Origin: Desulfomonile tiedjei
Lineage (GTDB): Bacteria > Desulfobacterota > Desulfomonilia > Desulfomonilales > Desulfomonilaceae
Reading direction: 5' to 3'
Assembly (NCBI GenBank): GCA_016212925.1
Contig: JACRDF010000037.1
Coordinates: 122,790 to 186,789, forward strand
Length of the DNA: 64,000 bases
Shown in pieces: positions 63,877-64,000 of this stretch. The stretch's first letter is position 1, and every line of letters starts with the position of its first letter. The notes beneath the pieces were generated by a model that searched no databases, was not told the DNA's origin, and worked only from the letters and a program-made list of their open reading frames with translations. The translations under genes were made by a program, and so were the position numbers.

Positions 63877-64000
63877 TCAAGTAATTCGTGGACAAGACTC
63901 GAGGAATTCTAGGGGAGTTTTCCCCCCTAGGGCTTGATGCGGTCTTAGGTTGTTGTAGTAGTAGATGTACTGTTCGAGTTCCTTTTTGAACTCTTCTTCG
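63877..64000 (-). CDS. IS transposase, C-terminal end (cut by the window edge)
   Basis: Reading the minus strand from the edge gives EEEFKKELEQYIYYYNNLRP, HQALGGKTPLEFLESCPRIT and a stop at 63877. The YNNLRPHQALGGKTP block is the C-terminal signature of IS481/IS3-type DDE integrase-fold transposases. The rest lies beyond the window. Whether the element is complete cannot be told. Confidence 0.85.
   Translation of the reverse strand, partial: EEEFKKELEQYIYYYNNLRPHQALGGKTPLEFLESCPRIT

Overview
The window looks like part of the chromosome of a mesophilic, sulfate- or sulfite-reducing Desulfobacterota (former Deltaproteobacteria). The main evidence is a complete dsrMKJOP operon (22.5-27.5 kb), the membrane complex tied to dissimilatory sulfite reduction. 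Supporting signs are a mid-50s GC look, many small Sec-exported proteins, ferredoxin-linked enzymes and an unusually dense load of short palindromic and inverted-repeat elements. No rRNA, tRNA, CRISPR array or prophage was recognised.

Region by region. 0-6.7 kb (+): an N-heterocycle catabolic cluster, with a molybdenum hydroxylase large subunit, enamidase, a 6-hydroxynicotinate-reductase-like iron-sulfur enzyme, a UPF0280 (ApbE-like) protein and a PF06684 protein. 7.1-14.5 kb (-): lipB, E1 alpha, E1 beta, E2 and E3 of a pyruvate-type 2-oxo acid dehydrogenase, ending in an orphan histidine kinase. 14.5-21.9 kb: a repeat-rich spacer, a lone BY-kinase/Wzc protein, a YdcF-family protein, two small exported proteins, a DUF4337 protein and a VOC protein. 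21.9-27.5 kb (+): an RsbRD-like regulator followed by dsrM, dsrK, dsrJ, dsrO and dsrP. 27.7-38.7 kb: an accessory region with an XRE/ImmA-IrrE plus DUF4411 pair, a HTH regulator with its own operator, an M36 protease, a TetR/MaoC pair, small exported proteins and a methyltransferase. 39-45.6 kb: a DegP/HtrA protease, membrane proteins, a branched-chain aminotransferase and an orphan MacB-type permease. 46-50.3 kb (-): a membrane protein, a lytic transglycosylase and a protein with three PA14-like repeats. 50.6-57 kb: a 54-residue protein, guaA, a small exported protein, an orphan LeuC-like dehydratase and rfbD. 57-64 kb: an acyltransferase-like/PUA-like protein, a RAYT transposase in near-perfect inverted repeats, a gamma carbonic anhydrase, a 59-residue acidic protein, a GxxExxY gene broken by one amber codon between palindromes, a porin-like protein, a GIY-YIG gene between direct repeats, and the 3' end of an IS transposase.

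How it fits together. The first cluster should hydroxylate, reduce and hydrolyse a nicotinate-like ring, releasing ammonia and a branched dicarboxylate. Oxidation of 2-oxo acids by the E1-E2-E3 complex, with LipB supplying lipoyl groups, would give acyl-CoA and NADH. DsrMKJOP would link membrane electron carriers to sulfite reduction; dsrAB is not in the window.

The most interesting points are: (1) UPF0280 next to the Hnr-like reductase, whose characterised homologue carries covalent flavin, suggests UPF0280 is its flavin transferase; (2) at least three families of short non-coding elements with matched inverted ends; (3) three small genes (RAYT, GxxExxY, GIY-YIG) each boxed by its own repeat type; (4) two regulator genes whose promoters place transcription start at the ATG, suggesting leaderless mRNAs.
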